A DNA stretch of 64,000 bases, from NCBI GenBank assembly GCA_001600415.1, contig BCJX01000010.1, forward strand, positions 1,027,236-1,091,235. The letters are read 5' to 3'. Shown one piece after another: positions 49,432 through 60,182 of this stretch (position 1 is the stretch's first letter; the number at the start of each line of letters is the position of its first letter). A model generated the notes under the pieces. That model was not told the DNA's origin. It saw nothing but the letters and a program-made list of their open reading frames with translations, and did no database searches. This DNA comes from Pascua guehoae. Its lineage: Eukaryota; Basidiomycota; Tremellomycetes; Trichosporonales; Trichosporonaceae. The translations under genes were made by a program, and so were the position numbers.

Positions 49432-49787
49432 ATGGACGACGTTATAACGGCCCCCTTCCCTCGCTCCCGAGATGGGTGAAGCTCACCGCGCCCGACTGTC
49501 GTGCCAACGATCGACTATCGAATGTTCCCTCACCTCATTGACCGCATCCTATCGTTCGCACCCCGCGAGTCCCTCCTGGCCCTCCGCTGCGCTTCTTGGG
49601 ACATGTGCTATGCCGTCGACGCTTTGATGGCACACCATGTTATTGTCAGGAGCGATACGATCAAGTTTCACGATGTGGAAGGGATTAAAGAGATCACGAC
49701 ACCCCAGGGGCGGCTTCCCCTATTCTACGCCCTTGCAAACTGTGATTCTGCGGGGTTCAAGGAGGTGTCGCTCCCCAAGGCCCTGAC
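49432..49787 (+). pseudogene. F-box-like family member C, 5' part (split by retrotransposon)
   Basis: Starting at 49432 the frame reads MDDVITAPFPRSRDG, then TGA at 49477-49479. It continues in the same frame with VPTIDYRMFPHLIDRILSFA, LLALRCASWDMCYAVDALMA and EITTPQGRLPLFYALAN, up to PKALT where the LTR begins. Translation could alternatively start at the Met of DYRMFP. The remaining half lies at 58120-58922. The TGA at codon 16 is a second lesion besides the insertion. Confidence 0.85.
49783..49787. repeat. Target-site duplication, left copy (CTGAC)
   Basis: CTGAC directly precedes the 5' LTR, and the same five bases directly follow the 3' LTR at 58120-58124. Five bp is the usual length for Ty3/gypsy integrases. 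Confidence 0.92.
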
Positions 49788-50037
49788 TGTAATGGTATCC
49801 GCCACATACGGCGCTCGTACCTTGCATTACGCGCCATATCACGTGACTGACCCATTACGTCACTCCGACAACCGACATTCATAGAGTACTGTATAAATAC
49901 GGGCTTGGCTTCGCCCATCCTCTGTCCTCTATCGAATGTATTGTCTACATCTCTCGTACTATCGTTTACACCACACGTACCGCCCTCGCTCAGCGCCTGC
50001 AACCGCTTCCCGCCGCCCGCGTATGCATAGCATTACA
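49788..50037 (+). repeat. 5' LTR
   Basis: 250 bp bounded by the inverted heptamers TGTAATG...CATTACA. It differs from the 3' LTR by about three transitions and two indels (an extra TGGCT-like pentamer after GGGCT and one base near 49960), roughly 99% identity. It contains the promoter TATA and the presumed RNA start. Confidence 0.95.
49892..49899 (+). promoter_or_regulatory. LTR TATA box
   Basis: TATAAATA in the 5' LTR (also present in the 3' LTR) lies about 40 bp before the CGAATGTATTG segment proposed as the 5' end of the RNA. Confidence 0.7.
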
Positions 50038-50039
50038 TT

Positions 50040-50050
50040 CAATACATTCG
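50040..50050 (+). promoter_or_regulatory. Putative self-primer binding site
   Basis: CAATACATTCG begins two bases after the 5' LTR. It is the exact reverse complement of CGAATGTATTG at 49933-49943 inside the same LTR, near the expected RNA start. I see no match to the 3' end of initiator tRNA-Met here. This is the arrangement of Tf1/sushi-type self-priming elements. Inference from sequence, not tested. Confidence 0.65.
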
Positions 50051-50063
50051 TCCTTGCAGGTCC

Positions 50064-53000
50064 ATGGGCCCGGCGAGCCGACGCGTAACACAAGCTTCGT
50101 CTCCAACATCCAAGTTATCACTTGCTCGTTACCTACCGTTGCCATTATCGAGACCATCGAGTCCGACAGAGGGACCCCGATCAAGTCCCACCTCGCGCAA
50201 CGAAGGGGAAACATTGGCCATGCTTCCCGGGACCCCCAACAACGGCGAAGACGCTATCGGCTCACCGATTGCCGGAGAACGACCACCCCACAGTCGCAAC
50301 GACCAATCCGCTGGCCGTACTACTCGCTACAAGGCGCTAACATCTCACCTGACGAACTTAGCTCCTCCCGCAAAGCTAGCGACGAGTCACGCAAACCGTA
50401 ATCTGGACTACGTCGCCCATAACCCCGGCTACGACAGCGGAATACCCCAGGTGACTATCCGGTCAAGAACAACCCCAATGTCAAGTGACACTCCGGCCAC
50501 CGACCCCACCGTTACAGTCCCCGCACAAGGCGGACCCATGTGGGGCCCACCTGCGGGTGATGGGGCCGCTCCCCCACAGGTACAGGGAGGCAGTGCTGTA
50601 ACCATAGCGACGCTGCACGATGAGCTCGACCGCGTACAGCGTGCACTGCGTGACAACGTCATGGCCCTCGTAGAGGACCGGCTCGTATCATGGAACAACA
50701 AGCGTCGTACCCCTCCCCACGACAGCCCCGACTCAGAGTCCGGGCAGGTGCGCAACAGGGACCGAGACACCCCACCGCACCAAACCGGGCTGGACGCAGC
50801 CCGCGAGCGTCTCCACACTTTACGGTCACCGTTACCCGCGACCCGCCCCATGGCGGATACACACTCACAGCCTAGTAGCCACGCACCCTATGTGTCACCC
50901 TACGACACCCACCGTCTCCGCGACTCCATTGCCCGTCGCGCCCGCGACCTAACGGACGAAACCGACGTTACACTGCACTCTATTGATGGATCCCGGTCCA
51001 TGAAGGCCCGTGGTTCGGAGCCCGACACTTTCTACGGTAACCCGCGCGATCGCGACCGTAACGAGAAGGTCGAGGCTTTCATCTCCCAATGCCGCGCCTA
51101 CTTCGCTCTCAACCGCAACCTCTATGAGGACCACACGGAGTGAGTAGCGTGGGCTTCCATGTATCTACGTGGCCCGGCTCAGCGCTGGTACAATGCCGCC
51201 ACGCGCCGTATGCGCCCAGCATGGTACAGGTCCTGGCCCGGGTTTGTGGAAGCCTTACTCCGTAAATTCGGCTCCAAGGACCCTGTACTGGACGCTCGCG
51301 ACAAGATCTTCACCATGAAACAGTACGGCTCGGTGGACGACTTTCACATTGTGTTTCTCGACGCTGTGTGCGACGCAGAGCTCGAAGATGGCGCGCTTGC
51401 CGCCCTCTTCGAGCGTGGCCTAAAGTCCGAAATCCAAGCCGTACTCTACCGCGACGGCGTCCATACCGACAACCTCGAGGAGCTGGCCGCGGCCGCTGCC
51501 CATGTGGAACGAGCGCTACGCAAGGAAGCTCGCGCGAAACGCGATGCGGACACTGCCAATACGCGTGGTGGCCGCTCGGCAGGTCATCGTGACAACTACA
51601 ATAACCGTAACAAAGATAACGACGACCAGGAGGGCCAACGCCAAGGCGACAAGACCAGCCACAACCGCCGCGACGACCCCAATCCCTCGCGTAACTCCAA
51701 CTACGGCCGGCGCGACGACCGCCACAGTGGCCGTCGCGACAGGTCGGACAACGCCTCCTCGACACAATCGCGAGGGGACGACAAGCGTAACGGCAACGAC
51801 TACAAACGTAATGGCCGTGACGCCGGCTGTGACCAACCCAACCGTTCGCAGTTTCGCAATGAAGCTAAGCAGACGACGGAGAAGGGTCCGGCACACTACC
51901 GTGGCACCATCGTAACCAACGACGCCGCCACTCCCCGGTCTGATGTGGAGAGGGACATATCCGATGGTGCGGATGCCGTAGCATCCACCAACGGCCCCGA
52001 CACCTCGTCAGACGAGGCACCACACGACGCGCACCTTCAATCCATCGCAATCGAGGTACCTCAACCCCACCTGGGCGTGGTACGCACAAGCGACTTCGCC
52101 TACTACGCCCACATATGCATCTTTGATGAGGATCTCATCACTAGTGATCCAGAGGACGACGCGCCCGCTTCGGAGGACATAGCCTCTGTTACGAGTGACG
52201 AGCCCCACGACAACCCCATCACCGATGCACCACCGACGGACGACAGTGACACGTCGTCCTCGGACACGGCACCCAGCGAGGACGAAGACGAAAACGAGGA
52301 TACGGATGACAAACCGTTTGATATCCCCGTCGTCGCCATCCAATACCCGCACCTCAAGCTCCGTGCCCTTGTCGACTCAGGTGCCACGCGCAACTATATC
52401 TGCCCCGACCTGGCAGCGCAACTTGAGTGGCAGCCCAGGAAACTCTATAGTCCCCTGGGCGTAATACTGGGCAACGGCCAATGGGACGTCATCACCCACT
52501 ACACGCGCATGGAAATCGCCATCGGCAATGGTTTCGAGCCGTACATGGGCCACTTCTTTGTTTTGACTTCCGGCAGTACACCGCTCGTAATCGGCAAACC
52601 TTTCCTGTATGCCGTCAACCCGCTCATCGACTGGCGCAACTGGACTTTGACTCCCTGCCAGGATACAGCACGAATTGAGCTCATTCAAGACGACCCGTCG
52701 CCCGTAACCCAAGGTACGGCAACCGCGCCGGCGGACCCGCCCAAACAGCGACATGCCGTACCTCTCCCTACGACCGACACAGACGCCGAAATGGTGGCTA
52801 CATTGGCTGTAGTCCCCGTCGAGTTCCACAAGTTCCTCGACGTCTTCAGCAAATGGGATGCGGACACCCTGCCTCGTCATTTGCAGTTCGACCACCGTAT
52901 CGACCTGTTACCTGACGCGTCCCCACGCTTTGGACCCCTCTACTATACCAGTGAGCTCAAGCTCCGGCACATCAGGTCCTACCTGGACGAGATGCTGGCA

Positions 53001-56000
53001 AAAGGCTTTATACGGCCCTCGAACTTGCCCTGCTCGTCCCCCGTCATCCTCGTTGTCAAGAAGGACGGATCGTGGCGTTTCTGCGTCGACTACCGCTGGC
53101 TCAACAAGATCACCATCAAGAGCCGCTACCCCGTGCCACTCATCCAGTCATTACTGGACAGGTTGCACAGTGCTACAGTCTACAGTAAGATTGACCTTCG
53201 TGGGGCGTATCACCTCCTATGGATTAGGAAGGGCGATGAATGGAAAACTGCCTTCCGCACCCCTTACGGCCTCTACAAGTATCTCGTCATGCCTTTTGGG
53301 TTGTGCAACACTCCGTCAACCTTTCAACGCCTCATGAACCACATACTTCGTGACCTGCTGGATATCTGCGTTGTCGTCTACCTCGACGACATCCTCATAT
53401 TCACCAGCACCGTCCAAGAACACACCGTCCGGGTATGGGACGTGTTGACCCGATTACGGGCCAACCACTTGTATGCAAAGGCGTCCAAGTGCGAGTTTTA
53501 CACCGACCGTACCACGTTCCTCGGATATGTCATCTCTCCCGACGGCGTATCCATGGACCCTGAGAAAATTCGCGCGATCCAAGAATGGCCGTACCCCTGC
53601 TCTACGCGGGATGTACTGTCATTTGTCGGTCTCGCCAACTTTCACCGCCACCTCGTGCGCGACTTTGCCGTCATCACGGCCCCGCTCTACGCTGCAGCCA
53701 AACAGTCGACCACACCGTTCGTACTCACGCATACCGTGCGCGGGGCGTGGGACAACCTCAAGAGCGTGATGACATCCGACACCGTTGTCCGTCACTACGA
53801 CCCCGAGCTGCCCTGCATCGTCGAGACGGACGCCTCTGACTACGCCCTCGGCGCCGTACTGAGCCAAGACGAGGGTGGAGTACGTCGCGCCGTCACTTTT
53901 GCGTCACGCAAGATGACGCCGGCTGAACTCAACTATCCGACGCACGATAAAGAGTTCCTCGCCATCATGTATGCCTTTACCGTTTGACACCACTACCTCG
54001 AGGGCGCCAACATCGACGTCCAAGTCTACTCGGACCACCGCTCCCTCGAGAAGTTTACTATGGCCATGATGCTGCTGTGCCGGCAAGCGAGATACCTCGA
54101 CTTCATCGCGGATTTCAACTTTACCATCACGTTTCGTCCTGGCTGCCTGGCCGGACAGCCTGATGCCCTTTCCCGTAGGCCCGATTACCAGCCTGCGGAT
54201 ACCACGGCTACGTCCAGGTCAGAGGAGTTGAACCCTTTCAACTTCCGCGCTCTCCTCCGCCCTGAACAGATCCTCAACACCATAATCGTCAATACCCCTG
54301 TCGAAGCCATGAGTACATGGTTCCCACACCTCAAACGCGCCTCCTCGACGGTGCCCGAGACCGCCGTCGTCGAGCTCAAACTAGACCGCGGCCGTGATGG
54401 CCTCTTCTACCACCGTGGCCGCCATTACGTCCCAGAAACCCTGCATCCCACTGTGTTGCGTATGCATCACGATGACATGGTTGCCGGCCACCCCAGCATC
54501 GCCCGCACCATCGCCGTCATCAGCGCCCGTTTCTGGTGGCCCCAATGGCGTACCGACGTATACGACTACTGCAAGTCCTGCGTCCCACTGTGTTGCGTAT
54601 GCATCACGATGACATGGTTGCCGGCCACCCCAGCATCACCCGCACCATTGCCGTCATCGGCGCCCGTTTCTGGTGGCCCCAATGGCGTACCGACGTATAC
54701 GACTACTGCAAGTCCTGCGTCCCACTGTGTTGCGTATGCATCACGACGACATGGTTGCCGGCCACCCCAGCATCNCCCGCACCATTGCCGTCATCGGCGC
54801 CCGTTTCTGGTGGCCCCAATGGCGTACCGACGTATACGACTACTGCAAGTCCTGCACCGTTTGCCAAAAGACCAAGGTACGACTGCAGAAGCCTTATGGC
54901 CTGCTCCAGCCCTTGCCCATACCGGAGCGGCCCTGGCAACATGTCACGGTGGACTTCATTGGCGAGCTCCCACGCTCAGGCGACTACAACTGTATCCTCG
55001 TCTTCGTCGACAAGTTCACCAAGATGGCCATCTTCGTACCTTGCACTACACGTCTTACAGCGTGCGGTTTCGCTGAACTGTTCCTCAAATATGTCTACTG
55101 CCGCTTTGGTCTCCCCAGTACCATGACTACGGATCGCGGATCTCTCTTTACGTCCCGCTTCTGGCGTTCCCTGGCTGAGCTGCTCTCTATCAAGCACGGC
55201 ATTGCCACGACGAACCACCAGCAGACGGACGGCCAATCCGAGATTGTTGTCAAAGTACTAGAGCAGTACATCCGCGTATATGGCAATTACGCCCAGTCCG
55301 ATTGGGCCGATCTTCTCTGCCACGCCGAGTTCTGCTACAACACCATGGTCCACACGTCGACCAACGTTGCCCTGTACCAGGCACTCACGGGTTACATGCC
55401 CCGTACCTCTTTCCACGAGGCGCCAGCCCCTGGTACACTTGGCGAAGTCAACGCTACGCGCCACGCCTCGCGTATGGCAGAAATCCACCAATTCATCCGT
55501 GGCTGCCTGCGCCGCGCCGTAGACCACTTTACGGCCGCGTACAACAAGAAACGCGCGGACATAACATTCAAAGTCGGCGACATGGTCCTCCTGCGCACCG
55601 CCAACATCAAGCGGTTGCGCCCCTCAAAGAAACTCTCCAACAAATACGCCGGGCCGTATCGCGTGGTACGCATGGTGAACCCCGTGGCCTACAAAATCGA
55701 CCTGCCTCCAGACACCAGGGTCCACCGCGTCTTCCATGTCGAGCTCCTCAAACCATTCGTAGGGGACGAGTACATCAACGAGATGGACGATTTCGAGGAC
55801 GAGACGGCTGCCCCACGCTCCATTACCTCCAAACGTACGGTCGACGACCAGGAACAATGGCGGGTGGCGTGGACCGATTCAACAATCAGTTGGGTGACAG
55901 ACATCATGATGCAACCCTACCCGACGTGGCCTGCGCTACGCGACGCGTACCAGCCTAAGCCGCGTGCCGTAAAGCCCACTACGAAACCGGGTTGGAAAGG

Positions 56001-56139
56001 CTGGGTGGCACTGCCACAGGATGAACCGGACAACACCTCCACCATGCCGGGGGGCCCCACCGTACCCCCAAGTACGCCAACCATACCGGCCATTACTGGC
56101 CCACGCACACGCCGCGCGACTAAGTCCTCGGCACCTTAG
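50064..56139 (+). pseudogene. Gag-Pol polyprotein of the retrotransposon, with disruptions
   Basis: One long frame (gag 50064-51143, then 51144-53987, then 53988 onward) is interrupted by TGA at 51141 and 53985, and shifts frame after the triplication at 54447-54855, continuing to 56139. Domains in order: capsid (AFISQCRAYFALN, WASMYLRGPAQRWYNAA), an Arg/Asp/Asn-rich region with no CCHC knuckle, protease (ALVDSGATRNYI, near 52365) and RT (KKDGSWRFCVDYRWLNKITI; VVVYLDDILIF near 53375). RNase H (ETDASDYALGAVLSQ) and integrase follow: HHCC, then VDFIGELPRSGDYN, TTDRGSLFTSRFW and HQQTDGQSE with the catalytic D, D and E. The C-terminal tail (DDQEQWRVAWTDSTISWVTD) resembles a reduced chromodomain. 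The 53985 stop falls where RNase H normally has Trp before HHYLEG. Confidence 0.93.
54447..54855 (+). repeat. Tandem triplication (137-bp unit) in the integrase zinc-binding domain
   Basis: Units start at 54447, 54584 and 54721 and are nearly identical. Each encodes, in a different frame, the HHCC segment from PTVLRMHHDDMVAGHPSI to YDYCKSC. Two extra units add 274 nt and shift the reading frame. An N at 54775 falls at a position that differs between copies, so real duplication and assembly artefact are both possible. Confidence 0.92.
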
Positions 56140-56380
56140 ACCCGCGACCCCTCCCAACACCTGTGCCTCGAACGACCCAATTACGACACCCTGTACCACC
56201 ATGTTCCGCCAGTATGACTCATTCTCGAATTCATAATATAGGTCTCTATGTACAGAGGAGGAGACAACTGGTTTCACTATACAAATGATGGGAATTGATA
56301 ACTACACAGGTCGTAAGGGCTCGTTACGGGGCGCGTACATGTTGTTACACAGAGTGAGGGGGGACAGTGGCGGACACGGC

Positions 56381-57567
56381 TTACTCAGCCTCGTTGCCCG
56401 CGTGGCGGGCCGAACGACGCATCGGAGCAGTCTCTGGGCACGGACCACGGCGGCAAGGGCCACCGGCGTTCAGGGCACGACCGCACGACGACGAGCCGGC
56501 ACCCGCATTGCGCGACGGGCCGGCTGCCGCGTTGCGCGACGGTCCGGCGGCCGCATTGGCGTTGTGCGCCATCGCCGCAGCGTTACGGACGCCGCGGACC
56601 TGGCTACGGCCGGCGGCCTTGCCGTCGCGGGCGACGCGCGACTTCTTGCTGGTAACGTTACGGACGCGCTCGTCGATCGAGATCTCGCGTTTCTTGCCAC
56701 GGCCTTTCGGGTCCTCCTTGATGACCGCGCGGGTCATGAGCTACAATCAGCGTAAACCCGCAATACGACATTCGTACTCACCTCGTCGAGCTTGACCAGT
56801 GCCAGATGCGCCTTCTCGTAAACCTTGCGCAGCGTCGCGTACTTGGTGAACTCCTCGTCGTCATCATCAGAGTCGGGCTCCGCCGGCTGGTACGCGGAAA
56901 TCCAGGCCGAGATGTCAGCCAGTAACTACGACCATCAGTATCTCAGACTACCATGGCCGTATCACCAACTTACGTCCGACATTTCCACGTGTACGGTCTC
57001 CGCCATTACCGGCATGCCAGTAGTGATCCGGTGACGCGGGTGGCGGCGAGGACATGTCCCCTTCGACTTTTGGCACCGCAGACACCCGACAAGCGCGAGC
57101 CACACCTTGCCGTCATCGTCGTAGTCATCTTCGGCGACCACCGGAAGCTTGTCGGCTGGATACTTGGTCTCGTCACGGTCCATATGCGTAGCGAGGAAAA
57201 CGCAGGGCTCCCCGGCCTTCTCGCAGTCCGCGCACGTGGCTATACGTCAGCAGTACCCCACCGTCACGCAGCCCGTACCCCCAGCTTACGCGGGACGACA
57301 CTCACGCTTCACCTGGACGAACCGCGCGCCTGCACACACAGCCTTGACCTTGACGACTTGCTTGAACTGGCCATATGCCGCGTTGCGGGCCTTGGCCTCG
57401 TCGGCGAGGCTCTCCAGGGCATCGGTGTACATCTCTCGGCTCAGCACGGTACGAGTCGAGTCTCACCACACCACGCGACGTACCGTCACCATGCGCGAGT
57501 CCTCCTCAACAGCCTCGATTTCGAGCTTGTTGAGCGTCTGAAACTGGTAGTAAATCAGGATTGTCAT
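56381..57567 (-). CDS. Antisense spliced gene inside the retrotransposon (two-cysteine-cluster protein)
   Basis: Located between pol and the 3' LTR on the opposite strand. Five exons, 57567-57484, 57432-57306, 57239-56974, 56925-56782 and 56740-56381, join with phases 0, 1, 0, 0 into 326 aa. The donors are GTACGT, GTGAGT, GTAAGT and GTGAGT. The N-terminal helical part begins MTILIYYQFQTLNKLEIEAV. Then come TCADCEKAGEPCVFL and, after an acidic stretch (EDDYDDDG), CLRCQKSKGTCPRRHPRHR, two CxxCx6C clusters resembling short zinc-binding motifs. A second acidic segment (SDDDDEEF) and a heptad-like helix (LRKVYEKAHLALVKLDEL) follow. The tail is Lys/Arg then Ala/Asn/Gly-rich (GPSRNA repeats) and ends with a further Cys/Pro group. 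A nucleic-acid-binding role is inferred. Splice quality and phase make a real gene likely; I do not recognise a named family. Confidence 0.75.
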
Positions 57568-57875
57568 CGTGGCGGCTTGAGGATCGACGAGGGGATCAAC
57601 AGGATATGGTGTTTGTGTGAATGTCGAGGGTGTGAAGCAGCGTCGACGACGAATGGTGATATGGACGATATCAGAGTCGAGAGACGGCGTCCGAGGAAGG
57701 TATGCACACCGACGACACCGCCACCTTCCCTCNTACGGCGTTTTCGGCGTTTCTCACGATACGCCCCCGTGGCACCTCGGCGACCCGCACCGCCTCGCCG
57801 TCGAGCACACAACTGACGTCGTCGATACACACGGCTTCGGTGTGTCTCGACGACGCCCTGTCTTGCATGGGGTGA
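57568..57875 (-). promoter_or_regulatory. Probable promoter/leader of the antisense gene, and polypurine-tract region
   Basis: 308 bp between the antisense start codon and the 3' LTR. The bases just before the LTR on the plus strand (GCATGGGGTGA) are the likely polypurine primer region. There is an N at 57733. No TATA box is evident on the minus strand. Confidence 0.35.
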
Positions 57876-58119
57876 TGTAATGGTATCCGCCACATACGGC
57901 GCTCATACCTTGCATTACGCGCCATATCACGTGACTGACCCATTACGTCACTCCGACAACCGACATTCATAGAGTACTGTATAAATACGGGCTTCGCCCA
58001 TCCTCTGTCCTCTATCAAATGTATTGTCTACATCTCTCGTACTTCGTTTACACCACACGTACCGCCCTCGCTCAGCGCCTGCAACCGCTTCCCGCCGCCC
58101 GCGTACGCATAGCATTACA
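57876..58119 (+). repeat. 3' LTR
   Basis: 244 bp, same ends as the 5' LTR (TGTAATG...CATTACA). It carries CAAATGTATTG at 58016-58026 where the 5' LTR has CGAATGTATTG. Confidence 0.95.
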
Positions 58120-58124
58120 CTGAC
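58120..58124. repeat. Target-site duplication, right copy (CTGAC)
   Basis: Matches the five bases before the 5' LTR exactly. Confidence 0.92.
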
Positions 58125-58922
58125 CCGCGCGGGCAGGGTATTCGCCACGACGCGCCTAATCGAGATTGTCGAGCTCATTGATATGGACGAGTTCTACTCG
58201 AGGGCTTATGAGCTGGCGATATTAAAGCTCTTCACCGGCATCCATGCTATCAAGGTTCACTTTAGCCCCTCTCACTCGTGGGGAATGGTGAGGCTCTTCA
58301 AAACGGCAAAAGTCATCACGTACGCGCTATACCTGACCGGCATGATGTCGAATATCATTCTGCGAAGCGAAGTGTGCAGGTTGCCAAAGCGGTGTAGCGA
58401 GCTGGAGAGAATCGTTATCAGTGTACCAGGTACGTACCTACATGGTTGATAGCCTATGTGTCGTCTCACTGCCCAACACACACAGCCCACAGGGCTCTCC
58501 CGATGTGGCCTGAAGGCATGTGGATTACGCCCCCCGAATCGGTCCGCGACGTCGTCATCATCTTTGACCCGAGGATATTCGTCGCCAAGCTCTCGTCTAC
58601 AATGGTGCAACCGCACGGTCGCCTGGGCTTTCTCACAAACTGCTTTGGCAAGGCCCTGGCCTTTCTCCCGCGCGTGCACTATACGTTGGTCGGACTGTCG
58701 CTCATCCCACCTCCTCGTCTCAACTTTGCCAGCGATCTCGACCCCGCCGGCGTCGAGGCCGCGTTTTACACCAATCTCGAAGCCATGTTGCGTCAAGTCG
58801 GCGCCGGGGATGACCAAGTCAAGCAAAAACTTGCCGCTGTCACGATTGTCACGCCAGACGAGTACATCGAGCATGTCGGCCGTGTGCAGTACGACTGGGA
58901 GACGACGTTTGGGTGGTACTAG
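58120..58922 (+). pseudogene. F-box-like family member C, 3' part
   Basis: It continues the split gene in the correct frame after the duplicated CTGAC: RAGRVFATTRLIEIVELIDM aligns with AAIVFETTRVVEVFMDL of member D. Then LKLFTGIHAIKVHF, an intron (GTACGT...CACACAG, about 58431-58484), and the C-terminal half: ESVRDVVIIFDPRIF, LGFLTNCFGKALAFLPRVHY, FYTNLEAMLRQVGAGDDQV, VTPDEYIEHVGRVQYDWE. There is no further stop before TAG at 58920-58922. The two halves together form a near-complete paralog. Confidence 0.88.
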
Positions 58923-60182
58923 AAATTGCTTGCATGCATTAATCAGAGTCTACCAAGCTTGTGTATGAGACTGGGAGGCTCTGGGAATGAGGTGGAAGAT
59001 GAACAAACATGAATGCATGCCAGATGCAGGAAGGAGGAGGTTGCGAGAGGAAGCTAGGGCATCTTGGACAACGACCTGCGAAGTTAGTTCGGCGAATCAC
59101 AGAGGCATCGATGGCGTGTGCGTCTCCAACACGTTTTGTGTGTCGTTGAAGACAGGCCAGTTTTCCATGTTCCATATTCCATGCACTGACGTGTCCTCCC
59201 GATGGTGGCTAAGGTACATTCGCTCTCCAGTTTAGTTACATGTACCTCCTCCATCCTATCTCGCCACCAATATTGCCCAACTGAGTGTACTATGGCAGCA
59301 TGCTGTTGTCCACAAGTTGTACTGCACTCCTTCCCACGTCTTGGATACTTCCGACTCTGGACAGATCGATCCGCATCGATCTATATCCCCGTCTCTCACG
59401 GATCGGGGACGATCCCGTTTGTGCGCACTGGCCTAAAAATGTCACCTTGCATCATTGGGCCTTCCTGTTATGCATGTTACGTGTCGTAGCTCTGGACACG
59501 CCCCCTCGCACGCTCATGCCTCGCGGCGCAATTCGCAAGTGGCGTCAGTCGCGTGGCAAAAGTCAGTCGCGTCGGTCGGTCGCGTCGGACCCAGCCTCGC
59601 CTCGCAACTGGCAGACCCTGAGATCCGCCTTGGCTTTTGTTATCTCTCCATTTCTCAGTTTCTCTTTCTCTCCTTCTCTCTCTCTCTCTGTCTCTCTCTC
59701 ATCTCCTTTGCATTGTTTCTTTTTCGGCAATACCTCTGTGCAACCAACGTTCACGCGTCCACGACCTCCACCGCGTCTTTGCTCCGCGTACTCTTCCTCA
59801 CACTTTCCCCACTCCTGTTCTTTCCTCCCCACTCATGTCGTAACAAACCTCTCCCGCGTGAACTTCCCCTCTTCCCCACTACTCCTCACACTTCTCACTC
59901 CTCTCCTTGCCAGCCGGTACACCCACTTTACCCTTGCTTTCCTCCCTCTCGCCGACCTCGCACCGCCCGTCGACCGTTCCCTCCGTCCTTCGCCGTCTAG
60001 AAGTCCTTCCCTCCTGGAAAGTACTCGCAACTAACGCCCACGCCCCACCAGCGTTGCGCGATCCATACACCCCTCTCCGACTGTCCGAATACCACGCCTC
60101 TGCGCCGCGTCCAGATCGTCCACAAGTCCCATCGCGTCGACTCCACACGGCACCCTTCGGGGTGCCCGTCCTCTATGGCACG
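58923..60182. other. Intergenic and CT-rich leader of member D
   Basis: A (CT)n-rich stretch at about 59655-59705 and a further pyrimidine-rich leader continue to the start of member D. No gene is supported. A long frame in phase with member D opens at 59907 and could extend its N-terminus. Confidence 0.45.

Larger units (their letters stand above)
49788..58119 (+). mobile_element. Ty3/gypsy LTR retrotransposon with antisense passenger gene
   Basis: An 8332-bp element with LTRs of 250 and 244 bp that begin TGTAATG and end CATTACA. Order: 5' LTR, primer-binding site, gag-pol (protease, RT, RNase H, integrase, chromodomain-like tail), antisense five-exon gene, 3' LTR. The protease-RT-RNaseH-integrase order defines Ty3/gypsy. 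It is flanked by CTGAC duplications and lies inside a paralog of a local gene family. This copy carries two in-frame TGA codons and a frameshifting triplication, so it is probably not autonomous. Confidence 0.95.
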
